Source: JACKAQ01 sp020634975 [NCBI: Calditrichia bacterium] | GTDB lineage: Bacteria > Calditrichota > Calditrichia > RBG-13-44-9 | DNA length: 64,000 nucleotides | Assembly: GCA_020634975.1 (NCBI GenBank) | Contig: JACKAQ010000001.1 | Span: forward strand, 1-64,000 | Direction of reading: 5' to 3' | Shown: in pieces, positions 11,794 to 21,556 of the stretch | How the letters are laid out: every line of letters starts with the position of its first letter | Numbering within the stretch: the first letter of the stretch is position 1 | Translations under genes and position numbers: made by a program | Notes under the pieces: model-generated | What the model saw: only the letters and a program-made list of their open reading frames with translations | The model's database searches: none | Told to the model about the DNA's origin: nothing

Positions 11794-12593
11794 TTACAGC
11801 ACCCGTAAACCGATACCGACCAGCAGTTGGAATTTGTTTGCCTTTTCGTCAACTTCAATAGTATTAAAATTGATTTTAACACCGCCGGTAAAAAAACGGC
11901 TCGAAAATTCTATTGACCTGATATTGTGCCATCAGATAAAAGTTGGTGCTTTTCATTGTATCTTTGTAATTTCTTAAATCAAAACGTCATCATCTGGCAA
12001 TTTATAATAGCGACTGATGTGTTTCTCAGAATATCCCGTTATCCAGTGGATTGAATTTCCCTTTTTGTCATACATATTTATGCCGATGCCGATCGAAACC
12101 GCTTCGCCAAAAAATTTATATTCAGTAGTGTTGTAAACGCCAGCCGTATAATCTAACTGTCCGATCAGAAATGGCAGTTTCGCCGGGATCAAATGGGCTT
12201 GCACCACAAAATTTTCTGCCCTGCCGGTCATTACGCCAAGTTGGATACCCGATTCAAAAAGATATTTTTTCGGATAATTTGCGGTCCGCAGTGGATAATT
12301 TACATTTGTAAAACGAAGGATAAACCACCCATATCTGAAGCAATTTCAATATTTGGAAAAACGTTGCTAATTTGGGCGACAGCAATTGAATCCCGTGTTA
12401 CAATTTTGGCGATAACGCGATAGCTGACAATGCTCCCGGATGGCAGCTGAATACCGTATTCAAAAACGTTCCGGATTTCCTCATGAATGATCGATTGGTT
12501 TTTAATATGAATGGCGGTTTGCCCGAATGTATAACCGCAGAAGACCGTTAACAATAGCAGGATTCCAGCAAATCTGGAAAGTGATAGCTTCAT
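11794..12593 (-). pseudogene. outer-membrane protein broken by three frameshifts
   Basis: A signal peptide (MKLSLSRFAGILLLLTVFCG) starts the frame at 12593 after an upstream GTG that is less likely. The frame then breaks near 12322-12324 (a T run one base short on the coding strand), near 11981-11984 (again one T short) and near 11890-11896 (one T too many). Undoing the three shifts gives one open frame of 801 bases, 266 residues, with no stop. The joined protein runs through segments such as FILRFTNVNYPLRTANYPKK, NFYLMAQYQVNRIFEPFF and FQLLVGIGLRVL, which look like barrel strands with a typical C-terminus. Either sequencing error or recent decay; the family is not recognised beyond an outer-membrane barrel. 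Confidence 0.75.
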
Positions 12594-12772
12594 TAAAAGT
12601 TCTCTATTCACTAAAAATTTCGGGCAATATTTTCAGGGCAAAAGAAAGATATTGCTGCGACAACAAATATTCAATTAAATTTCATTTCATTCCCACCGGA
12701 TTAAACCCAGCGGGAACGAACTCTGTGCCAATTCAAAAACAGAACATCCGTGCGGTTTACTGTTGAATCACA

Positions 12773-13599
12773 TCAGAAATAAAAATTCATTCCCAATCCG
12801 ATATGGGTGGTTGTCTCACTCACCTTAAATTCACGGGTTCCTGTTCTCGTGCTGCCAGGAGAGGTATCCCTGAATTCGAAAATGCCGCTCCGTTTCATAT
12901 AATTAAACCGGATAGCCGAAAAAACCGATAGCGACGGATTAAACAGGTATTCCGCACCAAATCCCAGATTTGCAAGAACAGGCGAATTCAAATCTTCAAT
13001 AAATTCTTCGAAATTATCTGAATATGAATAGCCTTCCGGTTCAATCGGTTCAACAAATAGATCTTCGTTCTTGTAGCTGGAAAATGCAAATTGTTTCCCG
13101 ATACCTGCCAAAACATACGGGCTAACCGTTTGCTGCTTCACCCGTTTCAGATAAAATTTTACGCCAATGCCAACATTGAGAAATTTGTCGTTGTTTGAAA
13201 TTTTTGCTCCGAAATCATAGTTATTGAGCGGGTCATCGTATCGATTATGGTATTCAGTCACGATTTCGTCATATCCGGTGCTATATCCCACATTTAGCGT
13301 CGCACGAAACCGTTGTGATAATGAATAACTAAACTGACCTTCCATCAGTGTCATGCTTTTCGATACAGAAAAAAGTGAATAAAGCCCATTCCCATATTCA
13401 TAAATTTCACCAGAATAAACTTCACCCGAATAATACGGGATATAAAAATCCCGAATGACCACCGGTAGCTATCATTGGCTGGAGGCTGGTCCTGCGTCTG
13501 CGAAATAGTTTGATTTGGGTTTTGCGGTTGGGTTGCGGGAAAATCCCCGTTTTGGGCGAACAAAAGCATGGGTAACAATAGAAAAATGAGCGCTTTCAT
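12773..13599 (-). pseudogene. outer-membrane barrel protein split by one frameshift
   Basis: The signal peptide MKALIFLLLPMLLFAQNGDF and a Q/N/P-rich linker are in one frame (13599 to about 13445). The barrel, starting near YIPYYSGEVYSGE and ending THIGLGMNFYF, is in another (about 13450 to 12773). The break is at the A run 13444-13448; one more base there restores a single frame of 828 bases, 275 residues. The strand pattern (ATLNVGYSTGYDEIV, LNVGIGVKFYLKRV, FSAIRFNYMKRSG) fits an OmpW/OmpA-type small barrel. AAAGG precedes the ATG. Function unknown. Confidence 0.75.
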
Positions 13600-13883
13600 A
13601 ACATACCTTTCAGATTAATAGTTGTGTGGCACAAGTATTATTCAAATTTACAATAGATTCATTTTCGATTAAATGATTTAGCTTAGCTTTTTAACTCAAC
13701 TATTGCATGTTGCACAACCCAAAACCGGATGCTAATCAACAGTTAACTTCTGTATTGAATGCCTTTTTGATGCGCTAAACACAAGTGATACAATTCACGC
13801 GCCAATTTTCAAAATTGTCTGTAAGCTATTTTATTTTATATAGTTTAGGTAAAATTATTTGGTAAGCGAATAGTAAACGATGA
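13600..13883. other. AT-rich intergenic region
   Basis: About 280 AT-rich bases between the broken barrel gene and the transposase relic. It may contain the old end of the insertion element, but no inverted repeat pair was identified. Confidence 0.4.
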
Positions 13884-14291
13884 TTACAGCGAAAGACATT
13901 CGATGTCACTGAAGCATAAAACAGATTTTGATGAGCTTAGGTTGGTAATGCAAACTTTATTCAAATTTCGCGGTGAATCATCAATGACTTCATTGACAAG
14001 CTTAACATGATCACTTCTATCGACATTGAAAATAGAATGGCGTCACCGACGGGATTTGTCGCTAAGGGCAGCTATGCCACCTGTTTCCCCAAAGCTTCAA
14101 CTAGCTACAAATGGTTGCAGGACCCGTGTTAAAAAATTAGCAAGCTCATAGCATTCCCATTGTTGATAGCTAGGCAATATTGCTTTACAGCGGCAGCGAT
14201 AGGTATGACTCTTGCCATTTTTATAACCTTGTTCCAATGCCTGAATCTCGGATTCAGACAGGTGCGAGATAAATCGTTTCTTTCGGCTCAT
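13884..14291 (-). pseudogene. decayed IS630-family transposase (N-terminal part)
   Basis: Read in a single frame from the ATG at 14291, the product begins MSRKKRFISHLSESEIQALE, followed by QGYKNGKSHTYRCRCKAIL, the N-terminal helix-turn-helix pattern of IS630-type transposases. In-frame TGA codons at 14097-14099 and 14043-14045 interrupt it, yet the same frame continues with GETGGIAALSDKSRR and then DHVKLVNEVIDDSPRNLNKV, which match the next two conserved segments of the family. The DDE catalytic half is absent. This is an old relic with point-mutation decay, unlike the homopolymer breaks of its neighbours. Terminal inverted repeats were not found. Confidence 0.72.
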
Positions 14292-14343
14292 TACCCATTT
14301 CAAAACAAAACTTAATTAATTTCAAATATTTTTGTCCAATTAC

Positions 14344-15100
14344 TTAATATAAATCTTTATTAATCAATAGGTTGCCACAATTGAGGATGCGGTTAGTTGT
14401 GCTGTGATAATCTCTTGTTGCGTAAAATAGTATCCGGAATTTACCGCCCATCAATCGGTTAAATGATTGCTGGGTTGCTTTATTGGGATGTTTTAAACCT
14501 AATATATGACCTAATTCATGTGCAATCGTTCGACTCAATGAACCGACTTTAAACGGCATTGTTTCTGTGAGCAATGCTTTTACAGGTGCTCGGCCATTCG
14601 TTTTTTATCTGTCCATAATCCCACATAAATACGATTAAATCGGGGCTGGCGTTACCTTGCGAGGCTTCACCTAAATACGGCACTAAGAATATGTGAATTA
14701 AACTTGGTTTGACCGGATCATAATTAAACAATTTATTTAATTTTTTTATACGTTTCGAATCGGATTTACCGTTTTCATCCCGCTCTGCACTCACAATTCC
14801 AGCAATCAATCCGGACTTGTTTGGTGGATTTGTTGTTTTATCAATTGTAATCTGTTCGATCTGAAATTGAATATTAGCAAACTGCCAAATACGGTTGACT
14901 TCCGGCAATACTACTTCCCTAATATCCTTTTCAGATATCCAACTTTTCATGCGTAACCCATCTTTCACCATTTCCAAATCACTGGCAATATGAAAACTTA
15001 TTTCCAATAGAATCGGTTGTTCAGATGAGGGTTCCTGCCCAAAAGCACTAAAAAACAAATTTATGAATAGCAAAAAAATATTGATTTGTATCGCATCCAT
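14344..15100 (-). pseudogene. secreted metzincin metalloprotease, frameshifted
   Basis: The signal peptide (about 1-22, ending SAFGQEP) and the first 170 residues lie in one frame. The zinc site HELGHILGLKH and the Met-turn NRLMGG lie in another. The shift is in the run 14578-14581 (one extra A on the coding strand); removing it gives an open frame of 756 bases, 251 residues. HExxHxxGxxH followed by a Met-turn defines the metzincin clan, and the spacing and ISFHIASDLEMVKDG start suggest a reprolysin/pappalysin-like secreted peptidase. All zinc ligands are intact, so the enzyme would work if the shift is a sequencing error. Confidence 0.8.
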
Positions 15101-15335
15101 TGCCCTTACGATTAATGATTACATCGAAAATCAGAAGAATTGTCGGCAGATCCATCCTTTACGTTATCAAAATTGAGCCCTTCATACAAGAATTGGTTAA
15201 TTTGTTTGGCATACGCCCAGCCAAACATTTTTCTAAGTATTTAATAGAACTGTGCTTTGGCTACAGACGATTGGCTATCAATGTTTAATAAATCGGTTTT
15301 CCGACCACATGCCAAAGCCCTGCCACTATCCCCGA

Positions 15336-17747
15336 TCAATCAATTTTCCACTCCAAAATTGCAGCATTTGCACCGGTTTTCGGGAACACCTCCAGTCTTG
15401 CGGCATCCGCTGTCACGGTTTCGTAAATCACTTTATTGAACTGATCCGGCGCGTTTTCCCAAACAGTGTATGGATTAAAAGCGGTGTGCCACTCCCCTTC
15501 CACGAGCAGTTGCACCCGCCATTTTTCCGGCACCTGATAATTGGTTGCGACATCTACAAACCAATAAATTTGCGATGCGGAAAAAGCTCGCGGCGTGTCA
15601 AATTCATATACTACGCGCAACGTATCGCGGCGTTCAGCCCATGCAAAATAACCGTTTCTGGCGTCGCGGGAACTGGCGGGTTGACGCGCATCATTCAACG
15701 CCGCAATACCGCTGGCATCGCCTTCGACGACGATTTTCGCCTGCTGCGCCAGTGACGGCGCACCTTTTGGGAATGTTTTTTCCGGCTTCTCCGGCAGCCA
15801 AACGGCCATTTCGCTCATCCCGCGATGTGCCCACGCAAAGTAAGGAATTGCCGTTAAATCAACCGGTTGCGAGGCATCCAGCTTGCCATCTGCTGCCATT
15901 GTTGCAAGTTGTCCGGTGAAGCGGATGGCGGTCACATCGCCGGGCAAATCGTCCCGTCGCTCAACGGAGAATGTGGCATTTTCCGGCAACAACTTGTCCA
16001 GCACTTTGTCGTCCGGCTGATCAACACCTTCCAGACAATAAATGAGCGGACCGCGCTGCAACGCCATTTTCCCGGCGTTTTCGGTCAATTGTTCACTCGC
16101 CTGCACGCTGCGAACGGGCATCGGCAGATTCAATTCCAGCACCTCTCCCCCGCTCCACTGCCGCTCGATCACCGCAAAACCGTTGTCCAGTTTCGTATCG
16201 ATCAACTCGCCGTTCAGTGCCAGCGTGACCGGCAATGAATCGTTTTTCGAAAATTGATACAATCCACCCGGCAACGCTACATTTTGCGCCCAGCCGGGAA
16301 TGCGGATGTGCAGCGCCATCGGCGCAGTCGGTGCACTCTCAATAGTAATCTGCACTTTTCCGTCGAACGGATAATCGCTGTGTTGACTAATTTTCAGTGA
16401 TGCTTCGCCAACCGGAAGTGTTGCCGCGCTGTTCACAAACAAATTCACAAATACAGAATTGCCGTTTGTGCCGTAAACATATTGCCCCAACGCCGGCATA
16501 AACCGGCTCATATTGGTGATGCAACAGTTGCAAACCATCCACTCAAAGCGTTCGTGATAGCCTTTGCTGGCCAGCACGTTCGGATAAAAAAAGTGATCGC
16601 CGTGCAGCGAAACGCCCGCCAGCAGCGTGTTATACAGCGATTTTTCCAGCACATCGAGAAATTGCCCATCGCCGGTGGATTGGAACAGCCGGAAATTCCA
16701 CATCACGTTGGCGATTGCCGTGCAGGTTTCCTGATACGCGCTGAAATTCGGCAGCTCGTACGCCCGCCCGAAACGTTCGCCAAAGCCCACCGCGCCGAGC
16801 CCGCCGGTGATATAAAATTTTTTTTGAACCACATTATTCCATAATTTAAGGCTTGTTTCCAGATAACGAGAATCACCGGTAAGTGCGGCAATTTCCAGCA
16901 TCGCCATGTTCATATATGCCTGCCGAACGGCGTGTCCGACCGCTTCTTCCTGCGCCAACACCGGTTGGTGATCCTGTGCATATTCGCCCATCGATTTGCG
17001 ATCGTTGGCAAAAACGCCCCGCTGATCGAGAAAATATTTGGCGAGATCGAGATATTTTTGTTCCCCGGTAATGCGATACAATTTCGCCAGCCCAATTTCA
17101 ATTTCCTGATGTCCCGGCGGATGCTGGATGCCGTTGGGACCGAATGTTCTCACCACCAAATCCGCATTTTTGATGGCGATATCCAGAAAATTGCGTTTTC
17201 CGGTTGCCCAAAAATGCGCGGCTGCGGCTTCGTACAAATGCCCGAAATTGTACAACTCATGCCCAAACGCGAGATTTGCCCAACGCTTATCGCCGGAACG
17301 GCGCGTCAGCCAATCGGGTTTATTTTTGAGTGCGGTGTAAATATATCCGTCCGGTTCCTGCGCCGAGCCGATCAGCCCGATCAACGAATCGACATATGCA
17401 TCCAGTTCCGGGTCATCGGATTGCGTCAGCCAGTAGCTTGCACCCTCGATGGTTTTATACACATCGGTATCATCGAACGGATAAACGCCGCCCTGCTCGC
17501 CGGTTTTCAGTCCCGCCGCTATCGCAAAGTTGTCGATCAGCCCGTGCGATTCGCATTGCGAAAACGCATGCGGAATGGTCACGTTCCGGTTGCTCGCCAG
17601 CCTGTCGCCCCAAAACCCGGGCAAAATTGTTACGTCATTCAACGCTACGGATTGTATCGGAAAATCCCGTTTTTTGGTGGATTCACAGCCCCAAAACGTT
17701 GATAATATTGCAATTGCGAAAAGAACACATTTGGTCGAGCGAATCAT
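15336..17747 (-). CDS. GH127 glycoside hydrolase (DUF1680), beta-L-arabinofuranosidase-like lipoprotein
   Basis: 803-residue exported enzyme of glycoside hydrolase family 127 (formerly DUF1680), whose characterised members release beta-L-arabinofuranose. The signal peptide ends STFWGCEST, a lipobox, so the enzyme is probably anchored in an envelope membrane. The (alpha/alpha)6 catalytic barrel spans about 35-440. The zinc-thiolate site is complete: E340 and C342 in YQETCTAI, and C408/C409 in CNCCITNM, matching E338, C340, C417 and C418 of HypBA1. Beta-sandwich domains follow to the C-terminus. The start overlaps the stop of the upstream aminopeptidase gene (ATGA), and AGGAG precedes it, so the two are co-translated. 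Other arabinose or pectin genes are not present, so the natural glycan is unknown. Confidence 0.93.
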   Translation of the reverse strand: MIRSTKCVLFAIAILSTFWGCESTKKRDFPIQSVALNDVTILPGFWGDRLASNRNVTIPHAFSQCESHGLIDNFAIAAGLKTGEQGGVYPFDDTDVYKTIEGASYWLTQSDDPELDAYVDSLIGLIGSAQEPDGYIYTALKNKPDWLTRRSGDKRWANLAFGHELYNFGHLYEAAAAHFWATGKRNFLDIAIKNADLVVRTFGPNGIQHPPGHQEIEIGLAKLYRITGEQKYLDLAKYFLDQRGVFANDRKSMGEYAQDHQPVLAQEEAVGHAVRQAYMNMAMLEIAALTGDSRYLETSLKLWNNVVQKKFYITGGLGAVGFGERFGRAYELPNFSAYQETCTAIANVMWNFRLFQSTGDGQFLDVLEKSLYNTLLAGVSLHGDHFFYPNVLASKGYHERFEWMVCNCCITNMSRFMPALGQYVYGTNGNSVFVNLFVNSAATLPVGEASLKISQHSDYPFDGKVQITIESAPTAPMALHIRIPGWAQNVALPGGLYQFSKNDSLPVTLALNGELIDTKLDNGFAVIERQWSGGEVLELNLPMPVRSVQASEQLTENAGKMALQRGPLIYCLEGVDQPDDKVLDKLLPENATFSVERRDDLPGDVTAIRFTGQLATMAADGKLDASQPVDLTAIPYFAWAHRGMSEMAVWLPEKPEKTFPKGAPSLAQQAKIVVEGDASGIAALNDARQPASSRDARNGYFAWAERRDTLRVVYEFDTPRAFSASQIYWFVDVATNYQVPEKWRVQLLVEGEWHTAFNPYTVWENAPDQFNKVIYETVTADAARLEVFPKTGANAAILEWKID

Positions 17748-19462
17748 CGATTCTCCTGTTTTTTGCGAATTTCGTCCAATCCCGGATAGAGATATGTCCA
17801 GCGGATATTGCTTTCAATATAGAATAAATCTTCCGCAATGCGAAAATCTTCCGCTGCCAGCGCGTTGCTGATTTCCATATTCTGCCATTCGGTGGTCGGG
17901 TGGATGAATTCGTATTTACCCGGAGCAGTGGTCACTTTTACCGGCATATCGAACGCGGCAATTTCCGCCACCCAGCGATAGCGCATGTTGTGCGAATCGC
18001 CCATTTTGGTGAGCATAATTTCCAGCTTCGGAATGTCGGTTGTCTGGAAATATTGGGCAAAAAAGCTGTCCAGATTTTTGCCGGTTTTCTGGTTAATGTA
18101 GTTGAAAACGTCCACCGCGTCGATACTTTGCAAGCGAAACTCCTGTTGCAACCCGCGCAAAATTTCGATCCACAGCGCATCGTCGGCAATCACGTTTCGC
18201 AGTGTGTTTAGCACCAACTGCCCTTTATTGTACATATCGCCGGAGCCGCGTTTTTGCACGTTGTAAATGCCCTGAATCGGGATATCGTTCAGCACACCCT
18301 GTTTTTTGCCATTGATATATTTCAGCGCTTCGCCGTAACCCCACATTTCTTCGATATATAGCGCCTCAGCGTATGCGCCGAAACTTTCGTGAATCCACAT
18401 ATCTGCGATGTCATTCGACGTCACATTATTGCCCCACCATTCGTGCGCGGTTTCGTGAACGATGATAAAATCGAATTTCAGTCCAACCGCCGCCGGCGCA
18501 CGACCGCGATACCCACCGATGTACCAGTTGCCATACGCCACCGCAGACTGATGCTCCATTCCCGTGTGCGAGCAATCGACAAGTTTGAATCCGTCGTCGT
18601 AAAACGGGTATTTCCCGAAATATTTTTCGAATGCGTCCATCATTCCGTGCACTTGTGCAAAGTGCTTTTTGGCTTTTTCCAGATTTTCCGGCAGCACGTA
18701 ATAATCGAGCGTCAGCGTGTCGCCATCGATTTTGCTGGTGTATAATTCCCGAAAATGGGCATATTTGGCAATATTCATCGTTACGCAATAGCTGTTGATG
18801 GGATTTGACACAAACCAGTCGGAACGCGTCCAGCCGTCCGCCAGCTCAGTGGTGCCGCGCAACCTGCCGTTGGAAACATTTTGCAATCCCGGCGGCGCGG
18901 TGATACGGATCATCATGCTGTCCGGCTCGTCGGATTGGTGATCTTTTAACGGCCACCACAAATTGGCGCCATCCCCCTGGCAGGTGACCGCAATCCACGG
19001 ATTTCCGTCGCTGTCGCTATCCCAACTGATGCCGCCTTCCCACGGCGGACGATGTGCTTCCAGCGGTGTTCCGCCATAAAATACGGTAATCGATTCCTGT
19101 TCGCCTTTGGCGATGGTTTTGGGCATGTGGACAAAAATGAAGTCACCGTCGCGATCGTATTTCAGCGATCGTCCGTCCGAAAACACAATTTTTTCGATGT
19201 TCAGCAAATGGTGGAGTTCGATCTGCATTTTGGAAAATGCAGCGGTGCTGCGAAAATGGATGGCGTTGTTGCCGCGAATGGTTTTGGTTGCCGGATCAAC
19301 CCGCAAATCGAGATCGTAATACGTCACATCGAAACAACTGCGTTCCGGCGTCAGCGTGCCGCGCAGCGTATCTTCACGGGTAAATGGCTGGGCAAAAACG
19401 GATTGGGCAAAACTACTGAGGCAAATCAAAAGCAGTACTAAACAGGCAGGCTTTCGGAACAT
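17744..19462 (-). CDS. M1 family metallo-aminopeptidase, exported
   Basis: 572-residue zinc aminopeptidase of the gluzincin M1 family, which removes N-terminal residues from peptides. The start at 19462 (MFRKPACLVLLLICL) gives a clear signal peptide cut near SVFAQP and has AGGAGA upstream; the frame stays open 37 codons further, but without a better start. The N-terminal beta-saddle (about 30-230) leads to the thermolysin-like domain with H336, E337 and H340 (HETAHEWW) and third ligand E359, an exact HExxH-x18-E. The exopeptidase GxMEN motif appears as GMEHQSA, a variant seen in some bacterial members. The short C-terminal part is as in single-domain M1 proteins. It is translationally coupled to the downstream GH127 gene. 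Confidence 0.93.
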   Translation of the reverse strand: MFRKPACLVLLLICLSSFAQSVFAQPFTREDTLRGTLTPERSCFDVTYYDLDLRVDPATKTIRGNNAIHFRSTAAFSKMQIELHHLLNIEKIVFSDGRSLKYDRDGDFIFVHMPKTIAKGEQESITVFYGGTPLEAHRPPWEGGISWDSDSDGNPWIAVTCQGDGANLWWPLKDHQSDEPDSMMIRITAPPGLQNVSNGRLRGTTELADGWTRSDWFVSNPINSYCVTMNIAKYAHFRELYTSKIDGDTLTLDYYVLPENLEKAKKHFAQVHGMMDAFEKYFGKYPFYDDGFKLVDCSHTGMEHQSAVAYGNWYIGGYRGRAPAAVGLKFDFIIVHETAHEWWGNNVTSNDIADMWIHESFGAYAEALYIEEMWGYGEALKYINGKKQGVLNDIPIQGIYNVQKRGSGDMYNKGQLVLNTLRNVIADDALWIEILRGLQQEFRLQSIDAVDVFNYINQKTGKNLDSFFAQYFQTTDIPKLEIMLTKMGDSHNMRYRWVAEIAAFDMPVKVTTAPGKYEFIHPTTEWQNMEISNALAAEDFRIAEDLFYIESNIRWTYLYPGLDEIRKKQENR

Positions 19463-19669
19463 GGATTCTCCTGTATTCGGGTTATTTTTGGTTCGAAATA
19501 TTAATCCGCTTTTCCCGAATAAACAAGAGTGCCCACCGGAAATTTGCATCTCCGGCAAATTACATTCGGACACTGAAAAAAATGGCGCTACCGGAATTGG
19601 GTGATATCCACTGTCAGTCCGTAATCTGGCAGCCTATTTTTCTTTCTGATTTTCCAAATTCAAATCCCC

Positions 19670-21208
19670 CTAAACCGTCCACAACGTGCGATCCAAACTG
19701 CGGTATTGTATCGCTTCGCTGATGTGTTCGGGCAAAATGGATGCGTTACCGGCCAAATCCGCGATGGTTCGTGATACTTTCAAAATCCGGTCGTATGCCC
19801 GCGCGGAAAGCCCCAATTGGTTGATGGCCATTTTCAGCAAATTTTGCCCCTGTTCATCCACTTTGCAGTGATTGCGGATTTCGCGGGGCAGCATATCCGC
19901 ATTGCAAAACAAATGTGCCGATCCGGCAAATCGCTGCTGCTGAACTTCGCGCGCTTTTTGCACCCGTTCCCGAATCGCAGTCGATTTCTCGCCGCTTTGT
20001 TTGGCGGCCAAATCCTGATATTTTACGGCGGGAACTTCAATCTGAATATCAATCCGATCGAGCAACGGTCCGCTGATTCGCGACAAATAGCGTTGAATTT
20101 GCGGCGGCGCGCAACTGCATTCCTTTCCCGGATCGGTGTAATAGCCGCACGGACAGGGATTCATCGCGGCTGCGAGCATAAAATTTGCGGGATACGTTAT
20201 CGACAGCAGCGCTCGCGCGATGGTTACTTTGCCGTCTTCCAACGGTTGGCGCATTACTTCCAGTACATTTTTTTTGAATTCCGGCAACTCGTCCAAAAAC
20301 AGCACACCGTGATGGCTGAGGCTCACCTCGCCGGGACGGGGAAATTTGCCGCCGCCGATTAACCCGGCATCGCTGATGGTGTGGTGCGGTGAACGGAACG
20401 GACGGGTGGCAATCATTGCCGAGTTGTTTTCCAGCAGTCCGGCAACGGAGTGGATTTTGGTGGTTTCCAGCGCTTCTTCCAAAGTGATCGTCGGTAAAAT
20501 GGTGGGAATGCGTTTGGCTAACATGGTTTTACCGGAGCCCGGCGGGCCAACCATTATAATGTTGTGTCCACCCGCTGCAGCAACTTCCAGCGCGCGTTTG
20601 ACGTGCTCCTGACCTTTCACATCCGCAAAATCGACCTGATAGTGGCGGCTCACTTCAAAAATTTCGTTGAGATCGACGTTGTGCGGCGCGATTTCTTCCA
20701 CGCTGTTCAAAAAATCGACCGCCTGGCGCAAATTATCGATCGGGAACACTTCCAATTCTTTGATCATCGCGGCTTCGCGAACATTTTCGGTGGGCACCAG
20801 CAATCCTTTCATGCCCATTTGGCGAACCATCCAGGCGATGGAAAGCACGCCGTGCACCGGGCGCACGGCGCCATCCAGCGCCAGTTCACCGACGATGACG
20901 TGATCCTGCAGCCGCGCTTCGGAAATTTCGCCATAGGCAGCCAGCAAACCGATGGCAATCGGCAAATCGTAACCGGAACCTTCTTTGCGAATATCTGCCG
21001 GCGCCAAATTGATGGTCGTTCGCTTTTGGGTCAGCTCGTAACCGGAATTTTTGATGGCGGAAGTCACCCGTTCCCGGCTCTCCCGAACGGCGGAATCGGG
21101 CAATCCGACCATCGCGACGTTCTGTAAACCGCGTTCCAAACTGGTTTCCACTTCCACCAAATAGGCGTCAATTCCCATTAATGCGGCAGATTTCACTTTC
21201 GATAGCAT
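19670..21208 (-). CDS. comM: YifB/ComM-family AAA+ ATPase (Mg-chelatase-like)
   Basis: 512-residue cytosolic AAA+ protein of the YifB/ComM family. ComM is a hexameric helicase that promotes branch migration during natural transformation; many bacteria that are not known to take up DNA also carry it. The N-terminal Lon-protease-like domain (ChlI, about 20-140) is followed by Walker [16 protein letters not shown], Walker [12 protein letters not shown], the zinc-binding-like [15 protein letters not shown] insert and the C-terminal Mg-chelatase domain ending [14 protein letters not shown]. Length and domain order are standard. The start [13 protein letters not shown] has AAGGAG upstream. It lies about 200 bases upstream of the peptidase gene and is probably a separate unit. 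Confidence 0.93.
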   Translation of the reverse strand: MLSKVKSAALMGIDAYLVEVETSLERGLQNVAMVGLPDSAVRESRERVTSAIKNSGYELTQKRTTINLAPADIRKEGSGYDLPIAIGLLAAYGEISEARLQDHVIVGELALDGAVRPVHGVLSIAWMVRQMGMKGLLVPTENVREAAMIKELEVFPIDNLRQAVDFLNSVEEIAPHNVDLNEIFEVSRHYQVDFADVKGQEHVKRALEVAAAGGHNIIMVGPPGSGKTMLAKRIPTILPTITLEEALETTKIHSVAGLLENNSAMIATRPFRSPHHTISDAGLIGGGKFPRPGEVSLSHHGVLFLDELPEFKKNVLEVMRQPLEDGKVTIARALLSITYPANFMLAAAMNPCPCGYYTDPGKECSCAPPQIQRYLSRISGPLLDRIDIQIEVPAVKYQDLAAKQSGEKSTAIRERVQKAREVQQQRFAGSAHLFCNADMLPREIRNHCKVDEQGQNLLKMAINQLGLSARAYDRILKVSRTIADLAGNASILPEHISEAIQYRSLDRTLWTV

Positions 21209-21556
21209 TTATTCTCCTTTTCGTCATCCGGTAAAAAACGCCGGGAGTCACTGCAATAGTCGCAACAATTTGTTTGAAAAATATTTTGAAATGTGTCCGA
21301 ATTTATCGTTTTCAGCCAAATATTCAACCCATAAAATGATTTTTTTTAGCATCCATTATCTACCAAAAAATTATTTGAGAATTATTTAACGTAATTTCGG
21401 AACCGTTAAAGCGTGTCACCTAGCATCCGATTATTGAGATGAAATGAAAAATGTCAGGAAGTTAGATTTGGCAAATTCAATTACAGCGCGTTGCGGAATC
21501 GAAACCAGAGTTGGAACATGCAATTGCATATCACATATTTCAACTGAGTTAAATCA
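21209..21556. other. divergent intergenic region
   Basis: About 350 AT-rich bases between comM and the rightward kinase gene. It must hold promoters for both, but no specific site was recognised. No ORF or hairpin of note. Confidence 0.45.

Noticed and set aside
12527-12766. 79-codon plus-strand frame between broken barrel genes
   Set aside because: Overlaps the signal-peptide part of a minus-strand gene and has no family resemblance.
15112-15228. 38-codon minus-strand frame starting MFGWAYAKQINQFLYEG
   Set aside because: Reads like protein, but is preceded by a stop and has no recognised family; possibly a fragment, not supported enough to call.
16932-17702. Open frame of about 256 codons opposite the GH127 gene
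   Set aside because: Shadow of a real gene with intact catalytic residues on the other strand.
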